DNA from: Candidatus Cryptobacteroides faecipullorum
GTDB taxonomy: Bacteria; Bacteroidota; Bacteroidia; Bacteroidales; UBA932
Direction: 5' to 3'
NCBI GenBank assembly: GCA_017694885.1
Contig: JADIMH010000065.1
Location: 21,453 to 85,452 of the forward strand
Length of the DNA: 64,000 nt
Shown: positions 1-7,953 of the stretch, one piece after another
Layout: the number at the start of each line of letters is the position of its first letter
Position numbering within the stretch: position 1 is the stretch's first letter
Made by a program: the position numbers and the translations under genes
The notes under the pieces: model-generated
Seen by the model: the letters and a program-made list of their open reading frames with translations, nothing else
Told to the model about the DNA's origin: nothing
Database searches by the model: none

Positions 1-1050
1 GAAATCTCCCTCCTGCTGCCTTTGAATGCAAAAGACAGTACTGCAGGGAGCAGAAGCAACATGGATTTCTACAGCGGCGTGCTGCTTGCTGCCAGAAATC
101 TCGGTGAAAAAGGCTTGAACATAGACCTCAACGTCTATGATGTGTCCGACGGACAGATGCACATTACGGAAGACAGGCTCAAGAAAAGCGATGTCGTAAT
201 AGGCCCGGTATCATACGGCGACCTCGGAAGGCTCATGTCGGTAGCTCCGAACAGCACATATGTAGTCTCCCCTCTCGACCACAGGGCCGAACAGCTCGCC
301 GGTTCATACAGGAACTTCATACAGGCCCCCGCATCCTATTCTACACAGTATGCGGACCTGGCAAAATGGATAAGGGAAGAAAGGAATCCGCATGACTCCG
401 TACTGGTAATCTATGAAAAGGGAGTAAAGGACAAATCGAATTTCGTCACTCTTTCCCGCAGACTGGAAGAGAACGGGGTAAGCTACCGGACTTTTTCATA
501 CAGCATTCTGGAAGGAAGGGACATACTCCATTCGCTGCAGGAAAAGATGACACTTACCGGAAAGAACCATCTGGTGATAGCATCTGAAAGCGAAGCGTTC
601 GTAAATGACGTTGTAAGGAACATCAACCTGATGATTCATGAAAAATACGATGTCTCCCTGTATGCATCGTCAAGGATAAGAAGTTTCGAAACCATCGAGG
701 TGGAAAATCTGCATAACGCAAATCTTCATGTATCCACTTCATACTATATCGATTACGATCAGAAAGAAGTACAGGATTTCATTATGGAATACAGGGCGCT
801 GTTCAACACCGAGCCTACCCCGTTTGCATTCCAGGGCTATGACATCACCATGTATTTCTCCGAAATGTGTTCCAAATACGGGAAAGCATGGCCTTCAGTG
901 ATTCCGCTCGAGGAGGAAGAAATGCTCCAGTCCGGATTCAGGTTTTCAAGGGTACGTACAGGAGAATCGGAAATCGGTTTCACAAACACCGCTGTCAGAA
1001 GGATCATCTACGGCCCGGACTATTCCGTCACCCTTTCAGAAGGGCTTTAG
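1..1050 (+). CDS. C-terminal part of a periplasmic-binding-protein-like (type 1 PBP fold) protein, 5' end outside the window
   Basis: The frame is open from base 1, so the gene is cut by the window edge; an in-frame TTG at 22 is not a convincing start. The visible part opens with a short hydrophobic strand (ISLLLPL), then a stretch with a conserved Y/F-G-LAAR-like helix, which is how the type 1 periplasmic-binding fold begins in LysM-PBP fusion proteins of Bacteroidota. The end has an F-A-FQGYDITMY segment typical of the second lobe of these receptors. I infer an envelope protein, possibly with LysM repeats upstream that are not visible. The 3' end overlaps the 3' end of recN on the other strand by 23 bases. 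The ligand is unknown. Confidence 0.6.
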   Translation, partial: EISLLLPLNAKDSTAGSRSNMDFYSGVLLAARNLGEKGLNIDLNVYDVSDGQMHITEDRLKKSDVVIGPVSYGDLGRLMSVAPNSTYVVSPLDHRAEQLAGSYRNFIQAPASYSTQYADLAKWIREERNPHDSVLVIYEKGVKDKSNFVTLSRRLEENGVSYRTFSYSILEGRDILHSLQEKMTLTGKNHLVIASESEAFVNDVVRNINLMIHEKYDVSLYASSRIRSFETIEVENLHNANLHVSTSYYIDYDQKEVQDFIMEYRALFNTEPTPFAFQGYDITMYFSEMCSKYGKAWPSVIPLEEEEMLQSGFRFSRVRTGESEIGFTNTAVRRIIYGPDYSVTLSEGL

Positions 1051-2704
1051 CGTTTGCTATCGCAGCTTCCGTAAGCGTGGAACCGCTGAGCATGCGTGCG
1101 ACTTCAAGGACTCTCTGCTCCCCGGAGAGTTTTTTTATTGTGGTTTCAGCCTGAGAGGAGACAGGATCTACCGTTTTGGATACCAGATAATGCACACTGC
1201 CCTTTGCTGCCACCTGCGGCAGATGGGTAATGGCAAACACCTGCATGTAATTCCCCATTTCGCATATCAGTGAGCCCATCCTGTCGGCCACGCTGCCTGA
1301 GACTCCGGTATCGATCTCGTCGAAAATCATTGTAGGCATTTTGTAAAAACGCGACATTACGGCTTTCAATGAAAGCATTATCCTGGAAAGCTCGCCTCCT
1401 GAAGCGCATCTGGCGACATCCGCCGGATCCTTGCCTGTAGAAGAAAACCTGAACATGACAGAATCCTGCCCCAACGAAGAAATCCCGGCAGGAAGGACGT
1501 CTATACGGAAAACGGCTAAAGGCAGTTCAAGGAAATGCAGTTTCTCCTGAATGGCCGCAGACAGGGAAGGAGCCGCCTCCAACCTCGATTTACTGAGAGC
1601 ATCAGACCTGGCTTTCATTTCCTTTTCAGCTTCGCACAGCTGCTTCTCGAGGGATTCTTTTTTCTCCTGAAGTTCCGAGAGACCGGATATCGAGGTCCGC
1701 AGAGAATCCCTCAATGCGATAAGTTCCCCGACACTATGGCATGAATGCCTCTGCATCAGGCCGTATATCAATGAAATCCTTGCCTCAACGGTCTGCAGAC
1801 GCTCAGGAGAGACGTCTATCGAAGAATTTATTTCCGATATTCCGGAATAAATGTCATCCAGTTCCAGACGGCAGGACTCTACCCTGGATGAAAAGGAAGA
1901 CGCTTCGCCGATAAAGGATGAAAGCCTGTCAAGATTCCGCTGGATACCTTTCAGAGTAGAAGACACCGAGCCTGAATCTCCGTTCATGTCCCCTTCGAAG
2001 GCCGACTCTATGCTGCAGAGCGCAGATTTGATATCTTCGGCATTTGCAAGTTTCTTCTGTTCTTCCTCCAGTTCTTCCATCTCTCCGGAGCGCAGCCGGG
2101 CCTCGTCGAGCTGACGGAACAAAGCCTCGTTGTACTCCTTTTCGGCCAAAGACCGCGAAATGGAATCCGTTATGGATTTCAGGTCCGCTTTCAGTCCGTT
2201 GAACCTTTCCCAGGATTTTCCGAACTCTTCGAGGACTGCGGCATTGCCTGCGAAACTGTCAAGCATTTTCAGCTGGAAACCCCTGTCTGAAAGGAGGAGG
2301 GTCTGATGCTGGGAATGTATATCCAGCAAATGGGAAGAAACCGATGAAAGCACCTGTATAGATACAGGACAGTCATTGATGAATGCCCTCGAACGGCCGG
2401 ACCGGTTTATCACCCTCCTGACAATAAGCCTGCCTCCATCCCACTCCACATCGCCTGCCTCGACCGTACTTCGGAGAAAGGCATCGGCTTCGCCCATGTC
2501 GAACTCGGCTTCGACTACGCAACTGTCGGCCCCAACGGCTATGGAAGACGGATCAGCCTTGGCTCCCGACACCAGGGCCAGCGCTCCTATCATTATGGAT
2601 TTTCCAGCCCCTGTCTGACCGGTAATTATGACAAGACCCTCCGGAAAATCTATATCCAGAGAGTCTATAAGCACATAGTTCTTGACATGTAAGCTTTTTA
2701 GCAT
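1028..2704 (-). CDS. recN: DNA repair protein RecN
   Basis: RecN is an SMC-like ATPase that acts in double-strand break repair. The 558-residue product matches the family length. The Walker A motif GQTGAGKS lies at residues 29-36, a long charged coiled-coil region fills roughly residues 160-380, and the C-terminal half carries the ABC signature (ASGGELSR) and Walker B (MIFDEIDTGVSG), followed by the ITHLPQVAAK segment that is diagnostic for RecN. It is the last gene of a minus-strand run trxB-bamD-rpoZ-recN, 17 bases after rpoZ. It converges on the partial gene to its left and overlaps it by 23 bases. Confidence 0.96.
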   Translation of the reverse strand: MLKSLHVKNYVLIDSLDIDFPEGLVIITGQTGAGKSIMIGALALVSGAKADPSSIAVGADSCVVEAEFDMGEADAFLRSTVEAGDVEWDGGRLIVRRVINRSGRSRAFINDCPVSIQVLSSVSSHLLDIHSQHQTLLLSDRGFQLKMLDSFAGNAAVLEEFGKSWERFNGLKADLKSITDSISRSLAEKEYNEALFRQLDEARLRSGEMEELEEEQKKLANAEDIKSALCSIESAFEGDMNGDSGSVSSTLKGIQRNLDRLSSFIGEASSFSSRVESCRLELDDIYSGISEINSSIDVSPERLQTVEARISLIYGLMQRHSCHSVGELIALRDSLRTSISGLSELQEKKESLEKQLCEAEKEMKARSDALSKSRLEAAPSLSAAIQEKLHFLELPLAVFRIDVLPAGISSLGQDSVMFRFSSTGKDPADVARCASGGELSRIMLSLKAVMSRFYKMPTMIFDEIDTGVSGSVADRMGSLICEMGNYMQVFAITHLPQVAAKGSVHYLVSKTVDPVSSQAETTIKKLSGEQRVLEVARMLSGSTLTEAAIANAKALLKG

Positions 2705-2721
2705 CTGAAATGCCTCAGGGA

Positions 2722-3048
2722 TCAGTCGTTGGTATCCTGGCTCTGCGCCATTCTGTAATAGATTTCGCCCGACTCGAATTCGGAGATTGCCACGAGTCCC
2801 GGTTTAGGCTGTTTTTCATAATACTTCGAGATCTCTATCTGCTCCCTGTTCTCGAAGACTTCCTCCATGGTATCCCTGTCATTCTTGAAGTCTTCAAGCT
2901 TCTTGGTCAGTTCTTTCTTTTCAGCCATCGCTATCTGGTTCGCCCTTTTGGACAGGATAACCACAGTCTCGTAAATATTGCCTGTCGGAGCCGCAAGGTC
3001 GCACAGGTCCCGTGTAATCGTGTTTGTAGGAATCTTTTTAGTTACCAT
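2722..3048 (-). CDS. rpoZ: RNA polymerase omega subunit (Rpb6-like)
   Basis: This 108-residue protein resembles the Bacteroidota form of the omega subunit (RNA polymerase Rpb6 family), which helps assemble the beta' subunit into RNA polymerase. The N-terminal part (ITRDLCDLAAPTGNIYETVVILSKRANQIA) contains the conserved helix in which a hydroxylated/aromatic pair precedes the I-V-I-L-S-K-R-A-N core. The C-terminal acidic tail ending near EFESGEIYYRMAQ is typical of this phylum and absent from the E. coli protein. The gene sits between bamD and recN on the same strand. Confidence 0.88.
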   Translation of the reverse strand: MVTKKIPTNTITRDLCDLAAPTGNIYETVVILSKRANQIAMAEKKELTKKLEDFKNDRDTMEEVFENREQIEISKYYEKQPKPGLVAISEFESGEIYYRMAQSQDTND

Positions 3049-3102
3049 ATCTTTAAATTTCTTGTCTCTACATTAATTATACATCTGAAGGAAATACGGG
3101 TT

Positions 3103-4101
3103 TCAATTTTTTTCCGCTCCCTCGGCTGCATTTATATCTTTCTCATCCGCAACCGCACCTTCAACGACATCCTCCTTGGATTCTTCGATCAGTTTCCGGT
3201 TTTTTCTGTCCTCCTTTCTTGCATCCCGTACAAGCTGCTTGCGCTCTTTCGCAAAATCCTTCTCATCCACATCTTCGAAGAGTTCGGTGTCGACAGGTCT
3301 TCCAAGAGCCTTCTGGGCCCTTCGGTACAGTACGTCAAGTTCTTTCCTGTAAGGGGAATCCGGAAGTTCGCCGATGAAGTTCAGATAATCATCGATGAAC
3401 GTAAGGTACCTTTCCTTCTGCTTTGCCCTGACGCTGAAATGCGCGTATTTATATGAGGACATCGCTATGTAGTACAATATATCTTCCCTGTAGACATTTT
3501 CGGAATTATCCTTCAGGACATTTTTCAAAGCCACTCTGGATGCGATGTAGTCTTCCATCTTATAGTACAGGCGGGCCGCTTCATAAGCCTTTGTATCCAA
3601 TCTCCTGTTAAGGTCGTCAAGCATCTCATTGCAGACCTTTATATTCTCATTGTCGGGATATTCCGATATATATTCGCTAATGGCGCCAATTGCGACCCTT
3701 GTCGGGGACTGGTCCAGTTCGTACCTGAGCGTCGACCGGTACAGGCAGTCTATCCTGAGAAACCTTGCCTGAGGGGCGAACGGGCTTCTGGGGAAACTTT
3801 CTACGAAATCCGAGAAATTCGTTTCTGCAGTATAGTAGTCGGACGCCCTGTAATTGCTCAGGCCCCAATAATACCTGACAGTATCATCCCGTTCCGTTCC
3901 GTTGGTAAGCACCGACAGGGACTCGAACAGTGCGGCCGCCTTCTGGTATTTTTCCTGGTCGAAATACTTGAAGGCAGCTTCGAACTTGGTATCGGCATCA
4001 TTGCTGTTCAACAGCATTTCATACTGGGACTTGCATGATACAGCAAGCATAGCCACTGCCATTGCGATAAGGAAAAACCTGGTCTGTTTCATAGTTCTCA
4101 T
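3103..4101 (-). CDS. bamD: Outer membrane assembly lipoprotein BamD
   Basis: BamD is the lipoprotein of the BAM complex that inserts beta-barrels into the outer membrane. I chose the ATG at 4101 because it overlaps the TGA stop of trxB as ATGA, giving 332 residues; a second ATG lies at 4092. The start is followed by a hydrophobic signal and the lipobox LAVSC, so the mature protein is lipidated. The rest is helical with tetratricopeptide-like repeats (for example YFDQEKYQKAAALFE and ASDYYTAETNFSDFV-like units) and the conserved SPFAPQARF segment. The C-terminal tail is rich in K, E and D (KEDRKNRK) and low in complexity. Confidence 0.92.
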   Translation of the reverse strand: MRTMKQTRFFLIAMAVAMLAVSCKSQYEMLLNSNDADTKFEAAFKYFDQEKYQKAAALFESLSVLTNGTERDDTVRYYWGLSNYRASDYYTAETNFSDFVESFPRSPFAPQARFLRIDCLYRSTLRYELDQSPTRVAIGAISEYISEYPDNENIKVCNEMLDDLNRRLDTKAYEAARLYYKMEDYIASRVALKNVLKDNSENVYREDILYYIAMSSYKYAHFSVRAKQKERYLTFIDDYLNFIGELPDSPYRKELDVLYRRAQKALGRPVDTELFEDVDEKDFAKERKQLVRDARKEDRKNRKLIEESKEDVVEGAVADEKDINAAEGAEKN

Positions 4102-5024
4102 TTTAATGAAGAAAGATATTTTTCGAGGTCGAGTGCTGCCCTGCATCCTGAAGCTGCCGCCGTAACGGCCTGTCTGTAAAGAGGATCCTGAACGTCACCG
4201 GCAGCAAAGACTCCTTCGACATTGGTCCTGGAGGTCTTGCCTTCGGTGATGATATATCCGTTTCCGTCCACATTGACCCATTTGCTGAAAAGTTCGGAAT
4301 TGGGATGATGGCCTATGGCCAGGAAAAAGCCGTCGATGCCTATCTCTTTTTCCGAGCCGTCCTTTCCGACAAGAAGGGCGCCTGTCACGCCAGAGGCATC
4401 CCCGAGGATCTCTTTCGTGTTGCAGTTCCAGAGTATCTCTATATTGTCTGTCCTGCGGACTTTTTCCTGCATCGCTTCCGAAGCCCTGAGGACATCCCGC
4501 CTGACTATCATGTATACTTTCTCGCACAGGGAAGCCAGGTATGTCGCCTCTTCGCATGCGGTATCCCCTCCCCCGACGACAGCGACCTTCTTGCCTCTGT
4601 AAAAGAAACCGTCACAGGTGGCGCATGCGGATACGCCCATCCCCTTGAACTTCTCTTCCGACGGCAGGCCGAGATACTTCGCTGTAGCTCCCGTAGCTAT
4701 GATGATGGCATCGGCGGCAATGTCCGTCTCTCCATCCGCCGTGATCCGGAAAGGACGAGAAGAAAGGTCCGCATCCGTAACGGCCCCGAGCCGGATATCC
4801 GCCCCGAGCCTCAGGGCCTGGGATCTCATCGAATCCATAAGCCCCTGTCCGTCGACACCGTTTTCAAAGCCGGGAAAATTCTCTATGTCAGTCGTTGTCG
4901 TAAGCTGGCCCCCGGGCTGCAGGCCTTCATACAAGACCGGCCGAAGACCTGCCCTCGAGGCATAGATGGCCGCCGTATAACCGGCAGGTCCGCCTCCTAT
5001 TATCAGACATTGTACGTGTTCCAT
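4098..5024 (-). CDS. trxB: Thioredoxin-disulfide reductase
   Basis: TrxB passes electrons from NADPH through FAD to thioredoxin in the cytoplasm. The 308-residue length is standard. The FAD-binding GGGPAG occurs at residues 10-15, the redox-active CATC is at residues 134-137, the NADPH-binding VVGGGDTACEEA follows, and the second FAD motif GVFAAGDVQD is near the C terminus. It heads the minus-strand trxB-bamD-rpoZ-recN run. A TATATTTG box on the minus strand at 5067-5074 is its probable -7 element, so the operon is divergent from nigD. Confidence 0.97.
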   Translation of the reverse strand: MEHVQCLIIGGGPAGYTAAIYASRAGLRPVLYEGLQPGGQLTTTTDIENFPGFENGVDGQGLMDSMRSQALRLGADIRLGAVTDADLSSRPFRITADGETDIAADAIIIATGATAKYLGLPSEEKFKGMGVSACATCDGFFYRGKKVAVVGGGDTACEEATYLASLCEKVYMIVRRDVLRASEAMQEKVRRTDNIEILWNCNTKEILGDASGVTGALLVGKDGSEKEIGIDGFFLAIGHHPNSELFSKWVNVDGNGYIITEGKTSRTNVEGVFAAGDVQDPLYRQAVTAAASGCRAALDLEKYLSSLK

Positions 5025-5066
5025 CGCTATATTTCTAAAATTTCAAACGTAATCCAGCACAAACTG

Positions 5067-5074
5067 CAAATATA
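5067..5074 (-). promoter_or_regulatory. -7 box of the trxB operon
   Basis: The minus strand reads TATATTTG, matching the Bacteroidota -7 consensus TAnnTTTG, 43 bases before the trxB start. I could not find a convincing -33 TTTG at the usual spacing. Confidence 0.5.
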
Positions 5075-5101
5075 ATGATTTATTTGTTATATACGTTTTT
5101 T

Positions 5102-5109
5102 TATCTTTG
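5102..5109 (+). promoter_or_regulatory. -7 box of the nigD-sigma-anti-sigma operon
   Basis: TATCTTTG matches TAnnTTTG and lies 59 bases before the nigD start. A TTTG occurs at 5083-5086 but only 15 bases upstream, shorter than the usual 19-21. The weak -33 could mean that the operon depends on an alternative sigma such as its own ECF factor. Confidence 0.45.
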
Positions 5110-5168
5110 CATGCAAGATTCAGGCAATACCTGATTTATCTTATTGGAACAAATAAAACAGGACAATT

Positions 5169-5933
5169 ATGAAAAAATACATGAAATGGATCTGCGCCTT
5201 TTCCGCGCTCATCACACTCGGACTTGCGACTCAGTCATGTTCGAAAAACGAAGGGTATGACATGTCGCTGCTCATGCCCAATGCCATCGTAACGCTTAAG
5301 CCGGCAGAAGGTACACCATCCTTCTATATACAGCTCGATGACAACACCACCCTGGAACCTGTCAACATCCTGTCCTCCCCTATCGGAGACAAGGAAGGCA
5401 GGGCCCTCATGAACTTTTCAGAGACAGGACAGGCAAGCGAAAAGTACGACAGGAAAGTCCATGTCAACTGGATCAGGCCCGTCCTTACCAAAGACATGGT
5501 TGCGGACGCCGGAGACGGGAATGACGGCAAATACGGTTCCGATCCGGTGGAAATTGCGGATTCATGGGTGAACATCGCTGAAGACGGTTACCTGACGCTA
5601 CAGTTCCTGACCTATTTCGGCAATTCGGGAATCGCACATGAAGTCAACCTGCTCAATGCCGGAACCGAATCCGACCCGTATATTGTGGAATTCAGGCATA
5701 ATGCACATGGAGACTACAGCGGGTCTCTGGCATCAGGCATAGCGGCTTTCAGACTCGACGGTCTTGAAAACGGGCTGGGTCTTCCGGATACCGAAGGCAA
5801 AACGGTGGATCTCACGCTGAAATACAAGTCATACAGCGGCGAAAAGTCAATAAAATTCAAATACTGCACCCGGAAAACCACGGAGCCCGGGAAAATAGAT
5901 ACCGGAGCAGACTACAGTCTGAAGCTCAAATAA
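5169..5933 (+). CDS. NigD-like lipoprotein
   Basis: The protein of 254 residues begins with a lipoprotein signal ending in the lipobox LATQSC (Cys24). The following region resembles the NigD-like family of Bacteroidota: an OB-fold-like N-terminal half with short strands (IVTLKPAEGTPSFYIQLDDNT) and a beta-sandwich-like C-terminal half (VEIADSWVNIAEDGYLTLQF and DLTLKYKS). NigD family members are surface or periplasmic lipoproteins first named from a bacteriocin locus. One relative in Bacteroides thetaiotaomicron, as I recall, is linked to outer membrane vesicle production and controlled by an ECF sigma/anti-sigma pair. Here the gene leads that pair in one operon, 22 bases before the sigma gene, which supports a link to envelope homeostasis. 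Confidence 0.8.
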   Translation: MKKYMKWICAFSALITLGLATQSCSKNEGYDMSLLMPNAIVTLKPAEGTPSFYIQLDDNTTLEPVNILSSPIGDKEGRALMNFSETGQASEKYDRKVHVNWIRPVLTKDMVADAGDGNDGKYGSDPVEIADSWVNIAEDGYLTLQFLTYFGNSGIAHEVNLLNAGTESDPYIVEFRHNAHGDYSGSLASGIAAFRLDGLENGLGLPDTEGKTVDLTLKYKSYSGEKSIKFKYCTRKTTEPGKIDTGADYSLKLK

Positions 5934-5955
5934 CAGCTCCGGGACCTGAATATCA

Positions 5956-6516
5956 ATGGGACAGGACAGGGAATTACAGCTCGTAACGGATATAAGGAAA
6001 GGTGACAGGTCTGCAATGTCAGACCTGTACCGTTATTATATAGGTTACCTGAGGGCCTTGTGTTCCAGATATGTCACCGATGATGACGATGTCAACGACA
6101 TATTGCAGTCATGTTTCATCAAGATATTCACTTCCATGGACAGGTTCCAGTACAGGGGCCAGGGTTCCCTGAAAGCATGGATCAGCAGGATTACTGTCAA
6201 TGAATCGCTCAGGTTCCTCCACCGGAACAGAAAAGATGACGCCTTCAAGGACAGTATTCTCAAAGAAGCGGAAGAATCGGATGACGCGGATCCGGAGGTG
6301 GAAGATATCCCGGCCGATGTCCTGCAGCAGATGATACGCGACCTTCCTGACGGATACAGAAGTGTATTCAATCTCTATGTCCTTGAGGAAAAGAGCCATA
6401 GGGAGATAGCGGAAATGCTCGGAATTACGGAAAGCACATCGGCATCGCAGTTCCACAGGGCAAAGAAGATTCTTGCCGCCAGAATCAAGGAATACAGAAA
6501 ACGGACAAACGGATAA
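5956..6516 (+). CDS. ECF-type RNA polymerase sigma factor
   Basis: The 186-residue protein has the two-domain layout of an extracytoplasmic-function sigma factor. Region 2 (about residues 20-90) includes ALCSRYVTDDDDVNDILQSCFIKI, with the acidic stretch and I-L-Q-x-F-like core. Region 4 (about residues 125-175) includes LPDGYRSVFNLYVLEEKSHREIAEMLGITESTSASQFHRAKK, a helix-turn-helix for the -35 element. The next gene starts 4 bases after the stop and looks like its anti-sigma partner, so I infer that this factor is held inactive until an envelope signal releases it. Target promoters are not evident in the window; the operon itself is the first candidate. Confidence 0.93.
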   Translation: MGQDRELQLVTDIRKGDRSAMSDLYRYYIGYLRALCSRYVTDDDDVNDILQSCFIKIFTSMDRFQYRGQGSLKAWISRITVNESLRFLHRNRKDDAFKDSILKEAEESDDADPEVEDIPADVLQQMIRDLPDGYRSVFNLYVLEEKSHREIAEMLGITESTSASQFHRAKKILAARIKEYRKRTNG

Positions 6517-6519
6517 GCT

Positions 6520-7767
6520 ATGGACAGACAATGGGAAAAACAGCTGCGCGAGAAGATGTCGCAATATTCTCAGAGCGAACCTGACGGACTCTGGGAAGAC
6601 ATCATGCACAGGATGGATGAGATCAGACCCATACAGACTGAACCGCACAGGAAAAGCAAGAATGTTTTCTTGCTGCCGTTTATTGCAGCAGCTGCGGCCG
6701 TCGCCGCCTTCTTTATAGTCATGAAAGGCACCGGTGCATCCGACCCGGGTTCTCCGGCCGGCAGGGCTGCGATACTGGCGGATGCCGCCGAGGTATCTCT
6801 GCCGGAAATACCGTCGCCTGTACCTGCAGGAAGCCTGGAAAGACCTTATTATACAGAAAAAAAGCAAGAAGAACGCAGTAGCGGAAATGAAAACGGCGCC
6901 CCGACAGGAATACAGGAAGCGGCAGCCAGTGACATACACGAAGACAATGATGGACGGGACACGCATATAAGCGGGGAAAAGCCTGCAGAAGACGAAGGCT
7001 TCACCATGGGCGGAGATTATTTTCAGGACCTTGACTACAAAGAGAAGGGACGGAAAAGCAGAGGAAACAGGAAAAGATTCAGCACAAGCCTTTCCATATC
7101 CAATCTGACCGGATCCAGACAGGCCTATGGCGGATACGGGACAATCCAGCCGGCAGCATTGTCTTTCAATGGGATACCTGTCAAGAATGCCATAAGCGCA
7201 ATTCCCGGAAACGGAATACTGCTTCTGAACAGAGGGAACGAATCCAGCACCGAAATCAGGCACAGACAGCCTGTTCGGGCCGGAGTAACATTCAAGTATT
7301 ATCTTTCCGACAAATGGGGAGTAGAAACCGGACTTGTATATTCCTATCTGGCGTCCCGGATGGAAACCGTAAATTCGACCATGTACGCAAGCAATACCGA
7401 CCAGCAGCTGCACTATCTCGGAATACCGCTACGGTTAAGCTATAACATTTTCGACTCCAAATATCTTACCGTCTATGCAAGTGCCGGAGGAATGGCCGAG
7501 AAATGCATTTCCGGCTCAGCCAGGACAATAGTGGAAATAAACGGCACAGAGACAGACAATACTGCCGGCAGGATAAACATAAAGCCATTGCAGTGGTCTG
7601 TAAGTGCAGAAGCGGGAGTTCAGGGGAACATCAACGATTTTATCGGAATATACATCGAGCCCGGAGCGAGCTGGCATTTCGACAACGGAAGCCTTGTCAG
7701 TACAGTCTACAAGGAAAAGCCTCTTAATTTCAACCTTGAGTTCGGAATAAGATTCTCTTTTAGGTAA
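6520..7767 (+). CDS. Dual-membrane anti-sigma factor with C-terminal outer membrane beta-barrel (Dma-like)
   Basis: The 415-residue product is a mosaic. Residues 1-45 form a charged helical segment (EKQLREKMSQYS, GLWEDIMHRMDE) of the kind that binds sigma factors in the cytoplasm. Residues 49-68 form one hydrophobic transmembrane helix. Residues 70-180 are a low-complexity linker rich in A, G, E and P. Residues 185-415 have alternating strand patterns (TFKYYLSDKWGVETGLVYSYL, FIGIYIEPGASWHF) ending in the aromatic-terminated NFNLEFGIRFSFR, as in porin-family beta-barrels. The protein thus appears to start in the cytoplasm, cross the inner membrane and end in the outer membrane. From memory, such proteins were named dual membrane-spanning anti-sigma factors in Bacteroides. 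Its adjacency to the ECF gene (3-base gap) supports this. Confidence 0.8.
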   Translation: MDRQWEKQLREKMSQYSQSEPDGLWEDIMHRMDEIRPIQTEPHRKSKNVFLLPFIAAAAAVAAFFIVMKGTGASDPGSPAGRAAILADAAEVSLPEIPSPVPAGSLERPYYTEKKQEERSSGNENGAPTGIQEAAASDIHEDNDGRDTHISGEKPAEDEGFTMGGDYFQDLDYKEKGRKSRGNRKRFSTSLSISNLTGSRQAYGGYGTIQPAALSFNGIPVKNAISAIPGNGILLLNRGNESSTEIRHRQPVRAGVTFKYYLSDKWGVETGLVYSYLASRMETVNSTMYASNTDQQLHYLGIPLRLSYNIFDSKYLTVYASAGGMAEKCISGSARTIVEINGTETDNTAGRINIKPLQWSVSAEAGVQGNINDFIGIYIEPGASWHFDNGSLVSTVYKEKPLNFNLEFGIRFSFR

Positions 7768-7782
7768 AAAATCGGATAAGGT

Positions 7783-7813
7783 GTTGCAGTGTACGATTTT
7801 TTTACTACCTTTG
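7783..7813 (+). promoter_or_regulatory. Promoter of tRNA-His
   Basis: A GTTG at 7783-7786, a 19-base spacer and TACCTTTG at 7806-7813 fit the Bacteroidota -33/-7 promoter (TTTG, N19-21, TAnnTTTG). The tRNA begins 18 bases after the -7 box. Confidence 0.65.
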
Positions 7814-7831
7814 CAATCCCAAAACCAATAT

Positions 7832-7907
7832 GGTACCCATAGTTCAGTTGGTTAGAGCGTCAGATTGTGGTTCTGAATGTCGTCGGTTCGAATCCGACTG
7901 GGTACCC
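7832..7907 (+). tRNA. tRNA-His (anticodon GTG)
   Basis: The cloverleaf can be drawn by hand. The acceptor arm GGTACCC (7832-7838) pairs with GGGTACC (7900-7906), followed by the discriminator C73, which is the histidine identity base. The anticodon stem TCAGA/TCTGA encloses the loop TTGTGGT, giving anticodon GTG at 7867-7869. The T arm contains GGTTCGAATCC. CCA is not encoded. A strong terminator follows immediately. Confidence 0.95.
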
Positions 7908-7910
7908 TTC

Positions 7911-7944
7911 AAAAAAGCCTCTCACGATTGCGAGAGGCTTTTTT
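7911..7944. terminator. Bidirectional rho-independent terminator
   Basis: GCCTCTC (7917-7923) pairs with GAGAGGC (7932-7938), flanked by A6 on the left and T6 on the right. It can end the tRNA transcript on the plus strand and the sulfatase transcript on the minus strand. Confidence 0.85.
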
Positions 7945-7953
7945 CATTCCCAT

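Noticed and set aside
6109..7413. 434-residue antisense reading frame across the ECF and anti-sigma genes
   Set aside because: It mirrors two well-supported genes, has no recognisable motif and lacks a promoter. Long antisense frames are expected in this moderately GC-rich sequence.
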